NCBI GenBank assembly: GCA_035509315.1
Contig: DATJLS010000066.1
Coordinates: 1 to 64,000 of the forward strand
Length of the DNA stretch: 64,000 nucleotides
Direction of reading: 5' to 3'
From: JAKAWQ01 sp035509315
Lineage (GTDB): Bacteria; Pseudomonadota; Alphaproteobacteria; Acetobacterales; Acetobacteraceae
Of the stretch, positions 22,923 through 31,668 are shown one piece after another; the first letter of the stretch is position 1, and each line of letters starts with the position of its first letter. A program made the translations under genes and the position numbers. The notes below the pieces were generated by a model. The model made no database searches. It was not told the origin of the DNA and saw only the letters and a program-made list of their open reading frames with translations.

Positions 22923-23132
22923 CTATTCCGTCCTTGACAGGTTAACGGCTGCGGTCCGGCCGTTTTGCTGCTGCTCGATTTCGAAGCCGATTTTCTGCCC
23001 CTCACTCAGGCTTCGCATCCCGGCCTTCTGTACGGCACTGATATGAACGAACACATCCTTGCCGCCAACATCGGGGGCGATGAAGCCGTAGCCCTTTGTA
23101 GGATTGAACCATTTGACGGTGCCCTTGGGCAT
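22923..23132 (-). CDS. Cold-shock domain protein (CspA family)
   Basis: A 69-aa single-strand nucleic-acid-binding beta barrel, the standard CspA length. RNP1 is KGYGFIAPD and RNP2 is VFVHIS, with the start MPKGTVKWFNPTKG. The ATG at 23132 follows AAAGGTGG, and longer in-frame starts read through leader sequence. A leader of up to 300 bases lies upstream, as is common for cold-regulated mRNAs. Confidence 0.95.
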   Translation of the reverse strand: MPKGTVKWFNPTKGYGFIAPDVGGKDVFVHISAVQKAGMRSLSEGQKIGFEIEQQQNGRTAAVNLSRTE

Positions 23133-23453
23133 CGCTCCGCCACCTTTCTGCCTTTCTTGGGGCGAGAGAACCTTTACGCTCCCGCCACCTGGTGAACCCG
23201 GGCACCAATGGAGGATCAGCCGCCCGCTCCCTGATCTGCCGGTCCTTCTCCTTGACACCGGTCAGCCTCCGAACCGAACGATACGCCGCAGCATCAGCCG
23301 CCGCAACGGACCCGTGACAACTTCGCTTTGAACGAGGTTGGCGGCAGGGTTGGACCACCATGACTTCTGCCGGAGAAGTATGGAGATCCACCAAAGTCGT
23401 GAAATGGATCGAAAAAATAAAGCGAGGCGTAACGACCCGAAGTCAGCAAAGTG
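23133..23453. other. Leader/intergenic region between gcrA and the cold-shock gene
   Basis: No gene is supported in these 321 bases. They contain type-2 repeat E4 near gcrA and presumably the promoter and 5' leader of the cold-shock gene. I found no convincing -35/-10 pair. Confidence 0.45.
23385..23445 (+). repeat. Type-2 intergenic repeat, decayed copy E4
   Basis: GATCCACCAAAGTCGTGAA, TGGATCGAAAAAATAAAGCG and AGGCGTAACGACCCGAAGTC follow the same order as E2 and E3, but the terminal hairpin has decayed. It lies 8 bases after the gcrA stop in the same relation as E2 to ctaB. Confidence 0.6.
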
Positions 23454-24002
23454 CTAGGCGGCGTCGTCCCGGCGGTCCCGGAGCCGGACATAAGCGAGCT
23501 GGGCATGAGCCGTGCAATAGGGTTTGCCTGGAACCGCCTCGGCGCCGCAGAAGTGAAATCCGGGCGTTCCTGGCTCGCCAAGCGGCCAGCAACAGGCAAT
23601 TCGCCGCGCATAAGGCCGTGATGCCGGCGTGCCAACAGACGCGGAGCCGGCGTGAGGAGTGGCGGAGGGCAGAGCTTGTCTGGCCAATTCGACTGGAGGC
23701 CCGGCAAGTGGGTTCACAGCAAGGGGAAGCGCAGAACTCCGTGATACTACCGGCCGGGCGTTTCCTTCCACCGTCGTTGTCGCGAGCGGCGGCAAGGTTG
23801 GGCCGCGGGTATGCCGGCGTGGGCGGGGTTCGGCGCTTGTCTCCCGCCGGATCGGCGACGGGCGAGCCGGCAGGTTGAGCCGATGCGCCTTGCCGACCAC
23901 GGCATTCTTCGAAATACCCAGGATGCGCCCGATCTCGGCAGTGGAGTGGCCTTCGTCCCACAAGGCCCTCAAACGAGCGATCAGTTCCTCGGTCCACTCC
24001 AT
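23454..24002 (-). CDS. gcrA: GcrA cell-cycle regulator
   Basis: Sigma70-associated transcription factor that acts at methylated GANTC sites in alphaproteobacteria. The 182-aa protein has the diagnostic N-terminus MEWTEELIARLRALWDEG followed by GISKNAVVGKAHRLNLPAR (helix-turn-helix, 1-45). A Pro/Ala-rich linker leads to the C-terminal RNA-polymerase-binding part with CCWPLGEPG, FHFCGA and PYCTAHAQLAY. The start is fixed by this conserved N-terminus. It implies that the CcrM methyltransferase is encoded elsewhere. Confidence 0.93.
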   Translation of the reverse strand: MEWTEELIARLRALWDEGHSTAEIGRILGISKNAVVGKAHRLNLPARPSPIRRETSAEPRPRRHTRGPTLPPLATTTVEGNARPVVSRSSALPLAVNPLAGPPVELARQALPSATPHAGSASVGTPASRPYARRIACCWPLGEPGTPGFHFCGAEAVPGKPYCTAHAQLAYVRLRDRRDDAA

Positions 24003-24123
24003 GTCGTGGTCTCCATGCCAGTGCAACCACAATATAGAGTAGCCGCCCTGTGACGCCGGCTCAACGACGGACGTAATGGCAGACGCGGAAAGTTGTGGAA
24101 AACCCTGATCGGGCGGTAGAGAC

Positions 24124-25401
24124 CTACCGAAAACGCTGCGGTGAGTAGGCGGAGAGATCGATCGTCGGCCGCTTCCCGCCGACCAGGTCGGCCACGAGGC
24201 GTCCGGTCGTCGCCCCTGCCGCAAGCCCGACATGGCCATGGCCGAAGGCGTGGAGAATGTCCGGGCAGGCCCTGGCAGGTCCGATACAAGGCAGACTGTC
24301 CGGCGTCGCCGGGCGATGACCCATCCAGTACCGCACGCGCTCGGGCGGGAGCGTGCGGGGCAATTTCGGATAGGTGCGCAGAGCAAAGTCGCGAAGAATT
24401 TCGGCCCGCCGCCAATTGGGCCGGGCCGCCAGGCCAGCCAGCTCGACCTGCCCCGCGACGCGCAAGCCAGCGCGCATCAAGCTGTTTGCCATCTTCCCGT
24501 CGCTCGGCATCAGCGGCGTGCGTGGGCCGCATTCGACACCCAGAATCATTGCATGGTAACCGCGTTCCGTTTCCATACTCACGAGATCCCCGGCCGCCGC
24601 CGCCAGCGTTTTGGAAAATGCCCCGGCGGCGATCACCGCGCGATCACAGGCGATGTCACCCTTCTCAGTCCGCACAGCGGCCAGGTGGCGCTGCTCAATA
24701 TCGAAGCCCGATGCCCGCGTGCGATGCAAATGCGCACCGCGCGCCACGGCCTCGCGCACGAGCGCGTCAACATAGGTGCCCGGGTTGGTGCAATGCCCGC
24801 CCGCCTCGACAAGGACACCGAAGCCATAACGACGATCGAGATCCGGCTCGCGCTGGTGAAGCTCGTCGCGATCGAGTTCGATCCAGGCGACACCGTTGTC
24901 CCGCCGAAGCCGCCAGGCGAATGCGTCCGCTTCGAAATCGGCCCGGCTCGGAAAGACATAGAGCAGACCTTTTCGCTCGATCAGGTCTCCGACGCCTGCT
25001 TGCTCCGCCAGCCGCTTGTGGCGGGCCGGGGCCTCGGCCAGCAGTGGGGCTAGCGCGTGGGCGATCGCCTCGGCCCTGGCCACAGTGGCGCCGGCATCCG
25101 CATAACGCCTTAGCCAGGGCAGGAGACGCGGCAGGTAGCGCCAACGGATGGTGAGCGGTCCCAGTGGGTCGGTCAGATAGCCAGGCACCTTGCGCCAGAG
25201 CCCCGGCAGCGACATCGGCACGACGGACGCCGGGTTCAGCCAGCATCCATTGCCGTAACTCGCAGCCTGCTCACCACCGGGGTCCCCCGGCTCGACAATG
25301 CTCACCCGATGGCCGTCCGCCAACAGCTCCATCGCCGTGGCAGCGCCGATAATACCGGCCCCGATCACGACGACATGAAGTGGGGCCGGCGATCCGGCCA
25401 T
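24124..25401 (-). CDS. FAD-dependent D-amino-acid dehydrogenase (DadA-like)
   Basis: A 425-aa DAO-family flavoprotein that oxidises D-amino acids or related amines and passes electrons to the quinone pool. The Rossmann motif VVIGAGIIGAATA lies at about 11-23, and GNGCWLNPASVVP matches the DadA substrate region. The C-terminal FAD loop is GHRPATPDSLPCIGP and FGHGHVGLAAGATTGRL. It starts 24 bases after the CoxM-type gene and is the last gene of the molybdenum-hydroxylase operon, which is not the usual dadA context. Confidence 0.87.
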   Translation of the reverse strand: MAGSPAPLHVVVIGAGIIGAATAMELLADGHRVSIVEPGDPGGEQAASYGNGCWLNPASVVPMSLPGLWRKVPGYLTDPLGPLTIRWRYLPRLLPWLRRYADAGATVARAEAIAHALAPLLAEAPARHKRLAEQAGVGDLIERKGLLYVFPSRADFEADAFAWRLRRDNGVAWIELDRDELHQREPDLDRRYGFGVLVEAGGHCTNPGTYVDALVREAVARGAHLHRTRASGFDIEQRHLAAVRTEKGDIACDRAVIAAGAFSKTLAAAAGDLVSMETERGYHAMILGVECGPRTPLMPSDGKMANSLMRAGLRVAGQVELAGLAARPNWRRAEILRDFALRTYPKLPRTLPPERVRYWMGHRPATPDSLPCIGPARACPDILHAFGHGHVGLAAGATTGRLVADLVGGKRPTIDLSAYSPQRFR

Positions 25402-25425
25402 CGAGCGGGAAGCAAGCCTTGTCGG

Positions 25426-26220
25426 CTAGCCTGCGGCGGCGACCGCGCGGCGTGCCATCACGCCGATCAGGTGGGCGCGATATTCGGCACTGGCATGAAT
25501 ATCGCTGTTCAGCCCGTCAGCGTCGGTCTTGATGTCGGCGATGGCAGCGGCGGAGAAAGTCTTGCCGAGCGCCTCTTCCATCGCCTTGTGACGGAACACC
25601 CCGTTCTGGCCCGCACCCGTGATGGCCACGCGCACGCCGGCCGGTCCCTTGGCCACGAACACGCCGACGATTGCATAGCGTGAGGCCGGATTGGGAAATT
25701 TCATGTAGGCGGCCTTCTCGGGCACCGGAAACTCGACCGCAGTGATGAGTTCGTCCGGCTCGAGGGCGGTCATGAACATACCCTGGAAATAGTCATCCGC
25801 GGTGATGGCGTGCTTGTTGGTATGGATGGTCGCGCCGAGTGCGAGGGCCGCCGAAGGATAGCAGGCGGAAGGATCATTGTTGGCGAGCGAGCCGCCGATC
25901 GTCCCGCGATGGCGCACCTCCTTGTCACCGATACCGCCAGCGAGCTTCGCCAGCGCCGGGATCGCCTTCTGCACATCGGCTGAATCCGCCACCGTGACGT
26001 GCGTAGTCATTGCCGCGATCTTCACCTTGCCCCCGGCCACGCTGATGCCGGAAAGCCCGAGCCCAGCCAGATCGATCAGCTTGGAGGGCTTGGCAAGCCG
26101 CTGCTTCAGCACCGGGATATAGGTCATGCCGCCGGCAAGCGCCTTCGCCTCCGGGTCGGAGGAAAGCATCTTCACCGCCTCCGGCAGGTCGCTCGGCTTC
26201 AGATAGGTGAAATCGTACAT
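25426..26220 (-). CDS. Medium FAD-binding subunit of a CO-dehydrogenase/xanthine-dehydrogenase-like enzyme
   Basis: A 264-aa FAD-binding subunit, the CoxM/CutM type. FAD motifs are AGGMTYIPVLKQRL near residue 32 and the second site HRGTIGGSLANNDPSA near 105. The start MYDFTYLKPSDL is typical and is preceded by a GAACGGGAGAAGGG ribosome site. It moves electrons from the iron-sulfur clusters to an acceptor. It lies 28 bases after the large-subunit gene. Confidence 0.92.
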   Translation of the reverse strand: MYDFTYLKPSDLPEAVKMLSSDPEAKALAGGMTYIPVLKQRLAKPSKLIDLAGLGLSGISVAGGKVKIAAMTTHVTVADSADVQKAIPALAKLAGGIGDKEVRHRGTIGGSLANNDPSACYPSAALALGATIHTNKHAITADDYFQGMFMTALEPDELITAVEFPVPEKAAYMKFPNPASRYAIVGVFVAKGPAGVRVAITGAGQNGVFRHKAMEEALGKTFSAAAIADIKTDADGLNSDIHASAEYRAHLIGVMARRAVAAAG

Positions 26221-26248
26221 TCCCTTCTCCCGTTCCTTGCGCGGCCGC

Positions 26249-28624
26249 TCATTCGGCTGCCATGCGGGGGTGGCCGGCCTGAATGATCGACCAGATCTTC
26301 TGTGGGCTGGCCGGCATGTCGATATGCCGCACACCATAATCGGCGAGCGCATTGACGACGGCATTGATGATCGCGGGCGGGCTGCCGATGGCGCCCACTT
26401 CGCCGCAGCCCTTAACGCCGAGCGGGTTGTGGGTGCAGAGCGTCACTTCGGTCCCGACCTTGATCGAGGGCAGATCATCCGCCCTCGGCATCGTGTAATC
26501 CATCATCGAGCCGGTCACGAGCTGCGCCGTGCCGTCATAGATGGCATTCTCCAAGAGCGCCTGGCCAATGCCCTGCGCCACCCCGCCCTGCACCTGCCCT
26601 TCGACGATCATCGGGTTGATTACGCGCCCCACATCGTCCACGGCGACGAAATTCACAACCGTTGTGACGCCGGTATCGGGATCGATCTCGATCTCGGCGA
26701 CATGGCAGCCGGCAGGGAAGGTGAAGTTCTTCGGATCATAGAAGGCAGTCTCGTCGAGACCCGGCTCCAGCTCCTCGATCGGGTAGTTGTGCGGCACGTA
26801 GGCAGCGAGCGCGATCTCGGCCAGCGTCTTCGCCTTGTCAGTGCCGGCCACCGAGAAGGTGCCGTTCTTGAACTCGATATCCTCAACTGAGGCTTCGAGC
26901 AGATGGGCGGCGATGCGTTTCCCCTTGGCCACGATCTTGTCCATGGCCTTGATCATCGCCGAGCCGCCGACCGCGAGGCTGCGGCTGCCATAAGTGCCCA
27001 TGCCGAAGGGAATTTTCGCGGTATCGCCGTGCACCACCTCGACCTGGTCGTACGGCACGCCGAGGTGATCCGCGACGACCTGGGCGAAGGTCGTCTCGTG
27101 ACCCTGCCCGTGGCTGTGCGAGCCGGTGAATACACTGATGCTGCCGGTCGGGTGAACGCGGATATTCGCCACTTCATAGAGCCCGGCGCGCGCGCCGAGC
27201 GAGCCGACCACGGCGGACGGCGCGATGCCGCAGGCCTCGATATAAGTGGAGATTCCGATTCCACGCAGCTTCCCCTTGGCAGCGGCGCGACGCGCGGGAA
27301 AACCGTTCCAGTCGGCTGCCTTCAGCGCAGCATCGAGAGTCGATTGGTAATTGCCGCTGTCATATTGCAGCGCCACCGGCGTCTGGTACGGAAAAGCGTC
27401 CGACGGGATGAAGTTCCGCCGCCGCAACGACAGCGGATCGATACCGGTATCGTGAGCGATCACGTCCACCAGACGCTCAAGCAGAAAGGTCGCCTCGGGC
27501 CGACCAGCGCCACGATAGGCATCCACGGGCACTGTATTGGTAAAAACCGCCTTGACCTCGGCGTAGATGACCGGGGTCTTGTACACGCCGGCGAGCAGCG
27601 TGGCGTAAAGATAGGTCGGGATGCAGGGTGCGAAGGTGGAAAGATAGGCACCCATATTGGCGAGCGTCTTCACGCGGAGCGCAAGGAAGCGCCCCTCCGC
27701 ATCGAGCGCCATCTCCGCGGTGCTGACATGGTCGCGCCCATGCGCATCGGAAAGGAAGCTCTCCGTCCGCTCGGCCGTCCATTTCACCGGTTTGCCGAGC
27801 TTGCCCGCCGCCCAGGTGACGATTGCCTCCTCCGCATAATGATAGATTTTCGAGCCGAACCCGCCGCCGACATCGGGGGCAACCACGCGCAGATGACTTT
27901 CCGGGATATGCAGCACGAAGGCGCCCATCAGAAGACGGATCACATGCGGGTTCTGGCTCGTCGTGAAAAGCGTATATTCTCCCGTGGCGCGGTCGTACTC
28001 CCCGACCGCGGCGCGCGGCTCCATGGCGTTGGGAATGAGCCGATTATTGGTCAGTTCGAGCGTGACCACGCGCGTGGCACGGGAAAAGGCGGCGTCCACC
28101 GCCGCTTCATCGCCGAGATGCCAATCATAGCAGATATTGCCAGGCACATCGTCGTGCACCAGCGCCGCCCCCGGCGCCAGCGCATCGGCGATGGTAGCCA
28201 CACCGGGCAGATCCTCCCAGGTGACGGCAATCTTCTCTGCGGCATCCTTCGCCGCCTGCCGGCTCGTCGCGACCACAACGGCGAGTGGATCGCCGACATG
28301 GCGGACCTTGTCGACCGCCAGCACCGGGTGCGGCGGCTCTGCCATCGGCGTGCCATCCTTGTTCTTGACCTGCCAGCCGCAAGGCAGGCCACCGACATTG
28401 TCCGCCTGCATGTCGGCGCCGGTATAAATGCCGGCGATACCTGGCATCGCGGCGGCGGCCTTGGTGTCGATCGCGGCGATGCGAGCATGCGGCCGGTCCG
28501 AGCGGCGGATGTAGGCATAGAGCTGGCCGTGGCGATTGATATCGTCGGTGTAGTGGCCCGCTCCGCTCAGGAAACGCTGATCCTCCCGGCGGCGGACGGC
28601 GGCTCCGATCCCTTCGAACCCCAT
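26249..28624 (-). CDS. Large molybdopterin subunit of a form-II CO-dehydrogenase-like hydroxylase
   Basis: A 791-aa catalytic subunit binding the molybdopterin cytosine dinucleotide cofactor. The active-site loop reads AYRGAGR (369-375), the form-II signature. True CO oxidisers (form I) have AYXCSFR there, so CO is probably not the substrate. VVAPDVGGGFGSK (247-259), the Q-loop VQGGVAQGIGQAL and the catalytic Glu region GCGEVGAIGSP near the C-terminus are intact. Aldehydes, purines, nicotinate or aromatic heterocycles are possible substrates. It lies between the S and M subunit genes. Confidence 0.92.
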   Translation of the reverse strand: MGFEGIGAAVRRREDQRFLSGAGHYTDDINRHGQLYAYIRRSDRPHARIAAIDTKAAAAMPGIAGIYTGADMQADNVGGLPCGWQVKNKDGTPMAEPPHPVLAVDKVRHVGDPLAVVVATSRQAAKDAAEKIAVTWEDLPGVATIADALAPGAALVHDDVPGNICYDWHLGDEAAVDAAFSRATRVVTLELTNNRLIPNAMEPRAAVGEYDRATGEYTLFTTSQNPHVIRLLMGAFVLHIPESHLRVVAPDVGGGFGSKIYHYAEEAIVTWAAGKLGKPVKWTAERTESFLSDAHGRDHVSTAEMALDAEGRFLALRVKTLANMGAYLSTFAPCIPTYLYATLLAGVYKTPVIYAEVKAVFTNTVPVDAYRGAGRPEATFLLERLVDVIAHDTGIDPLSLRRRNFIPSDAFPYQTPVALQYDSGNYQSTLDAALKAADWNGFPARRAAAKGKLRGIGISTYIEACGIAPSAVVGSLGARAGLYEVANIRVHPTGSISVFTGSHSHGQGHETTFAQVVADHLGVPYDQVEVVHGDTAKIPFGMGTYGSRSLAVGGSAMIKAMDKIVAKGKRIAAHLLEASVEDIEFKNGTFSVAGTDKAKTLAEIALAAYVPHNYPIEELEPGLDETAFYDPKNFTFPAGCHVAEIEIDPDTGVTTVVNFVAVDDVGRVINPMIVEGQVQGGVAQGIGQALLENAIYDGTAQLVTGSMMDYTMPRADDLPSIKVGTEVTLCTHNPLGVKGCGEVGAIGSPPAIINAVVNALADYGVRHIDMPASPQKIWSIIQAGHPRMAAE

Positions 28625-28663
28625 CGGGACTCCTCCCCTATTTTATTTTGTTTTGAGTTTCCG

Positions 28664-29161
28664 CTATTCGGCGGCGGCAGGAATCGCCTTGCCGTGCATC
28701 AGGGGCCAAGCCGCCGCAATTGCCTTGACGATGTTGTGATAGCCCGTGCAGCGGCAAAGATTGCCCTCGAGCCCGTGACGGATCTGCTGCTCGGTAAGGC
28801 CCTCTGGGTGAGACTGTACAAGGTCGATCGCACTCATCACCATGCCGGGCGTGCAGAAGCCGCACTGCAAAGCATGATGCTCGCGGAACATTTCCTGCAT
28901 CGGATGCAATGTCCCATCCGCAGAGGCGAGGCCTTCGATCGTGGTCACCGCGCCACCCTCCGCCTGCAGCGCCAGCATCGTGCACGATTTGACCGAGACG
29001 CCGTTGAGATGGACCACGCAGGCGCCGCATTGGCTCGTATCGCAGCCGACATGCGTGCCGGTGAGACCGAGCTTTTCGCGCAGAAGCTCGACCAGCAAGG
29101 TGCGGCCTTCCACCTCCACCGTTTCGCTCTTGCCATTCACCGTCAGGGTTACTTGCGGCAT
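28664..29161 (-). CDS. Small [2Fe-2S] subunit of the molybdenum hydroxylase
   Basis: A 165-aa electron-transfer subunit, first gene of the operon. The plant-ferredoxin-type cluster is held by C40, C45, C48 and C60 (VGCDTSQCGACVV), the second cluster by C100, C103, C136 and C138 (QCGFCTPGM, LCRCTGY). The ATG at 29161 follows GAAAGGAAGGGGAG. Transcription order S-L-M differs from the M-S-L order of the classic cox operons. No coxD/E/F-type maturation genes accompany it. Confidence 0.93.
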   Translation of the reverse strand: MPQVTLTVNGKSETVEVEGRTLLVELLREKLGLTGTHVGCDTSQCGACVVHLNGVSVKSCTMLALQAEGGAVTTIEGLASADGTLHPMQEMFREHHALQCGFCTPGMVMSAIDLVQSHPEGLTEQQIRHGLEGNLCRCTGYHNIVKAIAAAWPLMHGKAIPAAAE

Positions 29162-29298
29162 TGCGCTCCCCTTCCTTTCGCAGCGGCGACGCACGGAACT
29201 CGGCCGCTCATCATAATATGCGCGGCCGAATGTGAGCGCGCGACCCTCCAATGGTCAAGCCGGGCGGATCGAGCCGTGGTCTTGCCGTTGCCTGCCGG

Positions 29299-30276
29299 TC
29301 AGCGAGAAACGCGTGCCGGCGGGGCGGGCGGAGGCGCGGTGAAGCCCAGCAGGTGGAAGGTCTCGGCCAGATGGGTAGGCAAGGGCGCCTCAGCCGTGAG
29401 ACGCCCGCCCGCAGGATGCGGAAAAGAAAGGCCGCGCGCGAAAAGATGGAGCATGGTGGGAAAACCGGCCGGAGAGGCTTTTTCTCCGCCATAGGTGACA
29501 TCACCCAGGATCGGTGTTCCGAGAGCGGCACAATGCACACGCAACTGATGCGTCCGGCCGGTGCGCGGCATCAGCTCGAGCCAAGCAAAACGGTTTCCGG
29601 CGCGATCGAGTGTCCGGTACGATGTCACCGCAGTGGCGCCTTCACCGCCCTCGGCGAGTGCGGTCCGGCCGAAGCGGGTGCCCTGGCTGCGGACGAGCGG
29701 CATGTCGATCCGCCCGGCAGGCGGCAGGGGGCGCCCGACGACGACGGCCCAATAGGTCTTCACGACATCCCGCCCGCGGAAGGAAGCAGCGAGCCTGGCC
29801 GCCGCAGCCGCGCTGCGCGCCAGCACCATGACGCCTGCCGTGTCTCGATCGAGCCGATGCACGAGGCGTGGCCGCTCCGGGGCATCATCGCGCAGCGCTT
29901 CCAGCATTGCGTCGAGATGGCGGACAATTCCCGGCCCCCCCTGGACCGGAAGCCCTGCCGGCTTGTCGAGAACGAGGATCCAATCATCGCGATAGAGGAT
30001 CCGCCCGGCAAGGGCGCGTGCCTCCTTCGGGTCCGGCAGCGCCGCTCCGCGTGGCGCCTCGATTTGCGGCCCCACATGGAGCGGTGGGATGCGCACCTCC
30101 TGACCGGCTTCGAGCCGCGTTGCCGCAGCGATGCGCTTGCCATCGACCCGCACCTGCCCGGTACGGCAGAGCCGCTCGATCGCACCCTGGGTAAGTCCCG
30201 GGAAATGGCGGCGGAACCAGCGATCCAGCCGGATCTCCGCTTCCTCCACCGCGACGATGCGATGATCGACACTCAT
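29299..30276 (-). CDS. RluC/RluD-family 23S rRNA pseudouridine synthase
   Basis: Converts uridines to pseudouridine in large-subunit rRNA. It has 325 aa: an S4 domain (about 10-70, RLDRWFRRHFPGLTQGAIE) and a catalytic domain with the nucleophile Asp in LVHRLDRDTAGVMV and the TGRTHQLRVH motif. The start overlaps the rarA stop (ATGA), which favours 30276 over the longer in-frame start. RluC is the closest guess for the subgroup. Confidence 0.88.
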   Translation of the reverse strand: MSVDHRIVAVEEAEIRLDRWFRRHFPGLTQGAIERLCRTGQVRVDGKRIAAATRLEAGQEVRIPPLHVGPQIEAPRGAALPDPKEARALAGRILYRDDWILVLDKPAGLPVQGGPGIVRHLDAMLEALRDDAPERPRLVHRLDRDTAGVMVLARSAAAAARLAASFRGRDVVKTYWAVVVGRPLPPAGRIDMPLVRSQGTRFGRTALAEGGEGATAVTSYRTLDRAGNRFAWLELMPRTGRTHQLRVHCAALGTPILGDVTYGGEKASPAGFPTMLHLFARGLSFPHPAGGRLTAEAPLPTHLAETFHLLGFTAPPPAPPARVSR

Positions 30277-31613
30277 TTCCGGCGCGCGGTACGCAGCTCC
30301 GCCCATTCGGCAAGGCGCCTTCCCACCTCCCGTTCGAACCCGCGTTCCGTCGGGGAATAGAAGCTCTGCCGCCTCATCTCGTCAGGGAAATAATTTTGAC
30401 CAGAGAACCCTTCAGCAGCCTCGTGATCGTATTCGTAGCCGGCACCATAGCCAAGATCGCGCATCAGCTTCGTCGGCGCGTTCAGGATATGGGCCGGCGG
30501 CATCAGGCTGCCGGTCGCCTTCGCCACCTCCATCGCTTGGCCGAGGGCGCGATAGAGTGCGTTCGATTTCGGTGCGGTTCCGAGATAGACGACAGCCTGA
30601 GCCAGCGCGAGCTCTCCTTCGGGTGTACCGAGCCGCTCATACGCCTCCCACGCCGCGAGCGCCTGCCCGAGCGCCGCCGGATCGGCCATTCCCACATCCT
30701 CGGTGGCAAAGCGCGCGAGGCGGCGGGCGATGTAGCGTGGATCCTCCCCCCCGGCGAGCATCCGCGCGAACCAATAGAGGGCCGCATCCGGGTCCGAGCC
30801 GCGCAGCGATTTGTGCAGCGCGGAGATCAGGTTGTAATGCTCTTCCCGATCCTTGTCATAAAGGGCAGCGCGCCGCGCGAGCAGCGAAGCGAGCCCCGCC
30901 GCGTCGAGCGGTTTCGCATCTTCCGGCAGTGCCAGCAATTGCTCGACCATGTTGAAGAGATAGCGACCATCTCCGTCCGCCATGGCGCGCAGCGCCGCCC
31001 GTCCTTCTGAAGTCAGCGGAACAGGGCGAAGTTCGGCCTCGGCTCGCGCTAGCAGCAATTCCAGTGCCGCGTCGTCCAGGCGCCGCAGCACCAGCACCTG
31101 GCAGCGGGAGAGAAGTGCGCCGTTCAGAGCGAATGAGGGGTTCTCGGTCGTCGCGCCCACCAGCACAATCGTCCCGTCCTCGACCACGGGAAGAAAGGCA
31201 TCTTGCTGAGCGCGATTGAAGCGGTGGATCTCGTCCACGAAGAGAAGCGTGCCCTGGCCGCGCTGGCGCCGGCGCGCCGCCTCCTCGAAGCCGCGTTTGA
31301 GATCGGCCACACCCGAAAACACGGCAGAAAGCTGAACGAAGGCAAGATCCGCCCGTGCAGCGAGCAGGCGGGCGATGGTCGTCTTGCCCGAGCCGGGTGG
31401 ACCCCACAGGATAAGGCTGGCCAGTGAGCCCTGCGACAACATGCGCGAGACGGCCCCGGCAGGCCCCAGGAGATGATCCTGCCCAACCACCTCGTCGAGC
31501 GATTTTGGGCGCAGCCTTTCTGCCAAGGGTCGCGAAGCGCCCGCCGGAGGCGGCGCGGCGGCCGGACCCTCACCAAAGAGATCGGCGATCGGTGGGTGTT
31601 GCGACGACGACAT
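30273..31613 (-). CDS. rarA: Replication-associated recombination protein A (RarA/MgsA)
   Basis: AAA+ ATPase acting at stalled replication forks, 446 aa. An N-terminal RPKSLDEVVGQDHLL region leads to Walker A in LWGPPGSGKTTIA, Walker B in LLFVDEIHRFN, sensor 1 in VGATTENPSF, and a long C-terminal tetramerisation domain with EDVGMADP and NAPTKLMRDLGYG. The start at 31613 (MSSSQHPP) is divergent from the SDR gene with 55 bases between them. It is translationally coupled to the pseudouridine synthase gene. Confidence 0.94.
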   Translation of the reverse strand: MSSSQHPPIADLFGEGPAAAPPPAGASRPLAERLRPKSLDEVVGQDHLLGPAGAVSRMLSQGSLASLILWGPPGSGKTTIARLLAARADLAFVQLSAVFSGVADLKRGFEEAARRRQRGQGTLLFVDEIHRFNRAQQDAFLPVVEDGTIVLVGATTENPSFALNGALLSRCQVLVLRRLDDAALELLLARAEAELRPVPLTSEGRAALRAMADGDGRYLFNMVEQLLALPEDAKPLDAAGLASLLARRAALYDKDREEHYNLISALHKSLRGSDPDAALYWFARMLAGGEDPRYIARRLARFATEDVGMADPAALGQALAAWEAYERLGTPEGELALAQAVVYLGTAPKSNALYRALGQAMEVAKATGSLMPPAHILNAPTKLMRDLGYGAGYEYDHEAAEGFSGQNYFPDEMRRQSFYSPTERGFEREVGRRLAEWAELRTARRK

Positions 31614-31668
31614 GGTACGAAGATAGCGCAATGAACGTTGTCACAAGGGCGAGAGGAAAGGAAGGCGG

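Noticed and set aside
3587..23445. A CRISPR array as explanation of the repeated intergenic sequences
   Set aside because: The copies are kilobases apart, degenerate, in both orientations and not separated by spacers, and there are no cas genes.
26249..28624. True aerobic carbon monoxide dehydrogenase
   Set aside because: The active-site loop is AYRGAGR, the form-II type, not the Cys-containing form-I loop required for CO oxidation at a Cu-Mo site.
26903..29494. An 863-codon plus-strand frame opposite the molybdenum hydroxylase genes
   Set aside because: Shadow of the large and small subunit genes; composition is typical of antisense translation of high-GC DNA.
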